Source of the DNA: Candidatus Pseudobacter hemicellulosilyticus | Lineage (GTDB): Bacteria; Bacteroidota; Bacteroidia; Chitinophagales; Chitinophagaceae | Length of the DNA stretch: 64,000 nt | Assembly (NCBI GenBank): GCA_029202545.1 | Contig: CP119311.1 | Coordinates: 5,828,001-5,892,000, forward strand | Direction: 5' to 3' | Position numbers and translations under genes: made by a program | Part shown: positions 63,201 through 64,000 of the stretch, piece after piece | Layout of the letters: each line of letters begins with the position of its first letter | Position numbering within the stretch: position 1 is the stretch's first letter | The notes under the pieces: generated by a model | Database searches by the model: none | What the model saw: only the letters and a program-made list of their open reading frames with translations | Told to the model about the DNA's origin: nothing

Positions 63201-63332
63201 GACAGCGTTGGAGGTTTGCGCAGTGACTGTTCCCGTGGGATGGAACTGCAATACGATAAGGCAGAACAGGAGGCTGCCTGTTCCTTTGTTACGGAAATAG
63301 GACACTACTGCCTGGTAAGGGAAATATTTCAT
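60204..63332 (-). CDS. Secreted YD-repeat partner of the Rhs protein
   Basis: A 1042-residue exported protein. A signal-like hydrophobic segment (about 20-40, GSLLFCLIVLQFHPTGTV) is followed by APNTYELGKYGDVPVDMATG and LSYHASGIKVDQEATWVGLG, a start that is typical of SpvB/Rhs-linked shell proteins. The rest is a beta-rich domain with aromatic YD-like repeats, and the end is TYYEYDEFGRLVVVKDDAGK, a clear Rhs repeat. There is no Rhs core or toxin domain. Its stop and the Rhs start are separated by one base, so the two are made together. I infer that it contributes to the shell or delivery of the toxin; direct evidence is absent. Confidence 0.8.
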   Translation of the reverse strand: MKYFPYQAVVSYFRNKGTGSLLFCLIVLQFHPTGTVTAQTSNAVRYQVFAPNTYELGKYGDVPVDMATGVPQIRVPLVSFSDRDLNLDISLSYHASGIKVDQEATWVGLGWALIAGGMITRELRGKADDYDPATSSFASRTDIPDYTGLNATDLDNYINQVENKLSIAADNGTDNGADIFYYNFNGRAGRFFLDNDARPVFSKYEDLKVEFLLKPGVNPNREYFVITDERGVKYEFSDIELTDPVLSGVERFDYISAWYLSRITSPSGAEITIEYVRGGLCSYNFQRRCYDQVYFAVNPNTSEQVLPDETRTNCINYDARIYGIVPKKITSSSGNYVEFITAASRRLDSDPTLPELNNQLDFVVLRNSAGEQLKRKKLSYSYFEANDNRKFPGTGSSDGRNYLNYRLRLDAVQEVSVSGQLQNPYRFEYYGDNDPLTSDAYTLPYRLSPSQDHWGYYNNSFNTVMFPDNAVNKPYNRDEAFEYVAGQFGGTTVNFGYSISTASTREPDEEALKAGLLNKLIFPTGGYTLFDFEGHNLSAPGFPFYPLTGGVRIRKIESLPATGATPVVKNYTYESTSIVDYNKCLSLPNPYYSIFWRTTDYELMMAAGVPADLAMQQQFVGKAEASPQLMLGSGMHPVYQTIVESSPGNGRTVYEYESTSEDNEEYAHNGGVQIPRLFYTAHLLIRNIVVGSRHLTLPSYPCIFPWPSFLNNDWRRGQLKTKSVWSAGNSLVSEESIEYDIRSLKAIPNYRVIQVDNQRYFYNRFYTIGGYVKPVNQVTKTFDGNGNFVRTEKRLKYTSVSHKQLTESRDLSSAGDTIVTRYYYPPEYGNALVQLNDKHILLPVDVRRYKEGKLIGGEQVKHGVNGLPQDIYRAEPTGAGADIPFNALAPYTFFPQFSNVYNADNSLRSQNLAYGSSTVFIWSYKGQQPVARIQHASYEEVKAALDDASETFINALRGKAEPTTADMSRLNSLRSHAALKKAAITTYTFKPLVGMKSETDPAGRTTYYEYDEFGRLVVVKDDAGKVLKAICYNYAGEPVNCN

Positions 63333-63677
63333 GATAAGGTTTTAATGAAGAGGCTGCATGGCAGCAAAAATGAAAAGGACTGACCTGGAGCCAATCAACA
63401 GGCTTCAGGCAAACGGGCGTTGTTGTTTTTTGACAGACAGTAATGATAAAGGAGGGAGGAACCAAAGAGGGTTTAATGCAGGAAACTGTCGCTTGAAGAA
63501 TGCGGGTTTACCTATTGGCAGGCAATAACACTTCGCATCTTTGAGAAGAAGTTGTAATCGCATGGATAAAGGTTTAGGTAGTTACTCTGATTAGTCCTAT
63601 GAAAATAAGAGAAATAATCTACCTGGAAAACGGGTACCGTTAAGCTATTTTGGCATTTTTATAGCTCAGAATGCCTG
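63333..63677. other. Intergenic region upstream of the Rhs locus
   Basis: Holds the start region of the Rhs operon on the minus strand and the 3' region of the YwqK-like gene. I find no gene, no clear TAnnTTTG box and no strong hairpin. Confidence 0.4.
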
Positions 63678-64000
63678 TCAATGCCCGCCACCTGTACTGC
63701 CGTCCTGGTACCTGACCTTCTTTTTCCCTTTCATTTTTTCAAACTCCTGCATCTCTTTGGTCTTAGGGATTGCTTTCTTTTCAGTGGGTGCGGCTACTGT
63801 TTTCTTTTCGCCTTCCAGTTTGCCGAGGGTATAGGTCTCGGTGCGGATCAGGGCGCCGCTTTCGGCATCGTAGTATTTCCAGACGCCGTGTCTGACGGCT
63901 GCGCCTTCATTCTTCACGATCACCGTCCGGTAGGTATCAAATTTTTCCGGGTCTTCAATTTCCAGGGTGTCATAGGCCTTATCGGGATTGAAAGCCTTCC
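63678..64000 (-). CDS. YwqK-like/MORN-type repeat protein, C-terminal part only
   Basis: The last 107 residues of a minus-strand gene are present; it starts beyond base 64000. The frame runs through KAFNPDKAYDTLEIEDPEKF and GAAVRHGVWKYYDAESGALI to RTETYTLGKLEGEK, the MORN-like pattern of the YwqK antitoxin-type family, then a Lys/Glu-rich end (MQEFEKMKGKKKVRYQDGS). A GTG inside the frame could be mistaken for a start, but the coding sequence clearly continues upstream. In some genomes such proteins accompany toxins; here no link to the Rhs locus is shown. Confidence 0.65.
   Translation of the reverse strand, partial: KAFNPDKAYDTLEIEDPEKFDTYRTVIVKNEGAAVRHGVWKYYDAESGALIRTETYTLGKLEGEKKTVAAPTEKKAIPKTKEMQEFEKMKGKKKVRYQDGSTGGGH

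Noticed and set aside
63678..63923. A complete 81-residue protein at the window end
   Set aside because: The frame stays open and protein-like up to base 64000, so the gene is only cut by the edge.
1..64000. rRNA, tRNA, CRISPR arrays, transposases or phage genes
   Set aside because: None were found on reading both strands; repeats present are short and not spaced like CRISPR.

Overview
The window looks like chromosomal DNA of a member of the Bacteroidota, most likely family Chitinophagaceae. The reasons are house-style rather than a marker gene: moderate GC (near 50 percent by eye), many secreted proteins with Bacteroidota-type signal peptides and lipoboxes, a T9SS-type C-terminal sorting domain, a DUF6702 protein, bacillithiol chemistry (YtxJ), and Bacteroidota promoters (TTG, then TAnnTTTG). 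No rRNA, tRNA, CRISPR array, prophage or transposase was seen.

Layout. 1-9.7 kb: end of an outer-membrane-type gene, a large secreted TPR protein, DoxX, a hot-dog thioesterase, PBP4-type carboxypeptidase, CinA, and a lipoyl E2 acyltransferase. 9.9-11.1 kb: an AT-richer AAA/DUF4143 ATPase that looks acquired. 11.2-18.2 kb: a large secreted S9 peptidase, then a minus-strand cluster of mpl, DnaQ-like exonuclease, glycosyltransferase 2 and EamA transporter. 18.2-20.2 kb: a gene-poor stretch with two tiny lipoproteins, YtxJ, a dispersed hairpin motif and a multi-arm inverted repeat. 20.4-22.1 kb: a sigma factor abutting a membrane-anchored trypsin-like protease. 22.4-33.7 kb: housekeeping genes (nucleotidyltransferase, PLP enzyme, lipB, rluD-like, def, ruvX, ubiA, trmH, mutS). 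33.9-45.8 kb: a frameshifted relic, a T9SS-exported protein with two PA14-like repeats, gluconokinase-like FGGY kinase, a coiled-coil lipoprotein, cysteine desulfurase, glmM, a glycosidase-like lipoprotein and an LTA-synthase-like sulfatase. 45.9-53.8 kb: PAP2 phosphatase, CNNM/CorC protein, DUF6702, HupE-like protein, M1 peptidase, RHH protein with SPFH protein, and an esterase. 53.8-63.3 kb: a two-gene Rhs locus with a metallopeptidase-like toxin tip and a small lipoprotein that may be the immunity protein. 63.7 kb to the end: a partial YwqK-like gene.

How the genes work together. Most of the window is ordinary metabolism, envelope and repair. The accessory candidates are (1) the Rhs locus, in which a 1042-residue YD-repeat protein is translationally coupled to a 1951-residue Rhs protein whose last roughly 220 residues are AT-richer and carry HEIAH, followed 4 bases later by a lipoprotein gene; (2) the sigma/protease pair, in which the protease has an anti-sigma-like cytoplasmic segment, one membrane helix and a complete His-Asp-Ser triad; and (3) the recurrent GGGRC-GAACC hairpin in gene-poor intervals. 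All functions are inferred from sequence reading only; no database search was run.
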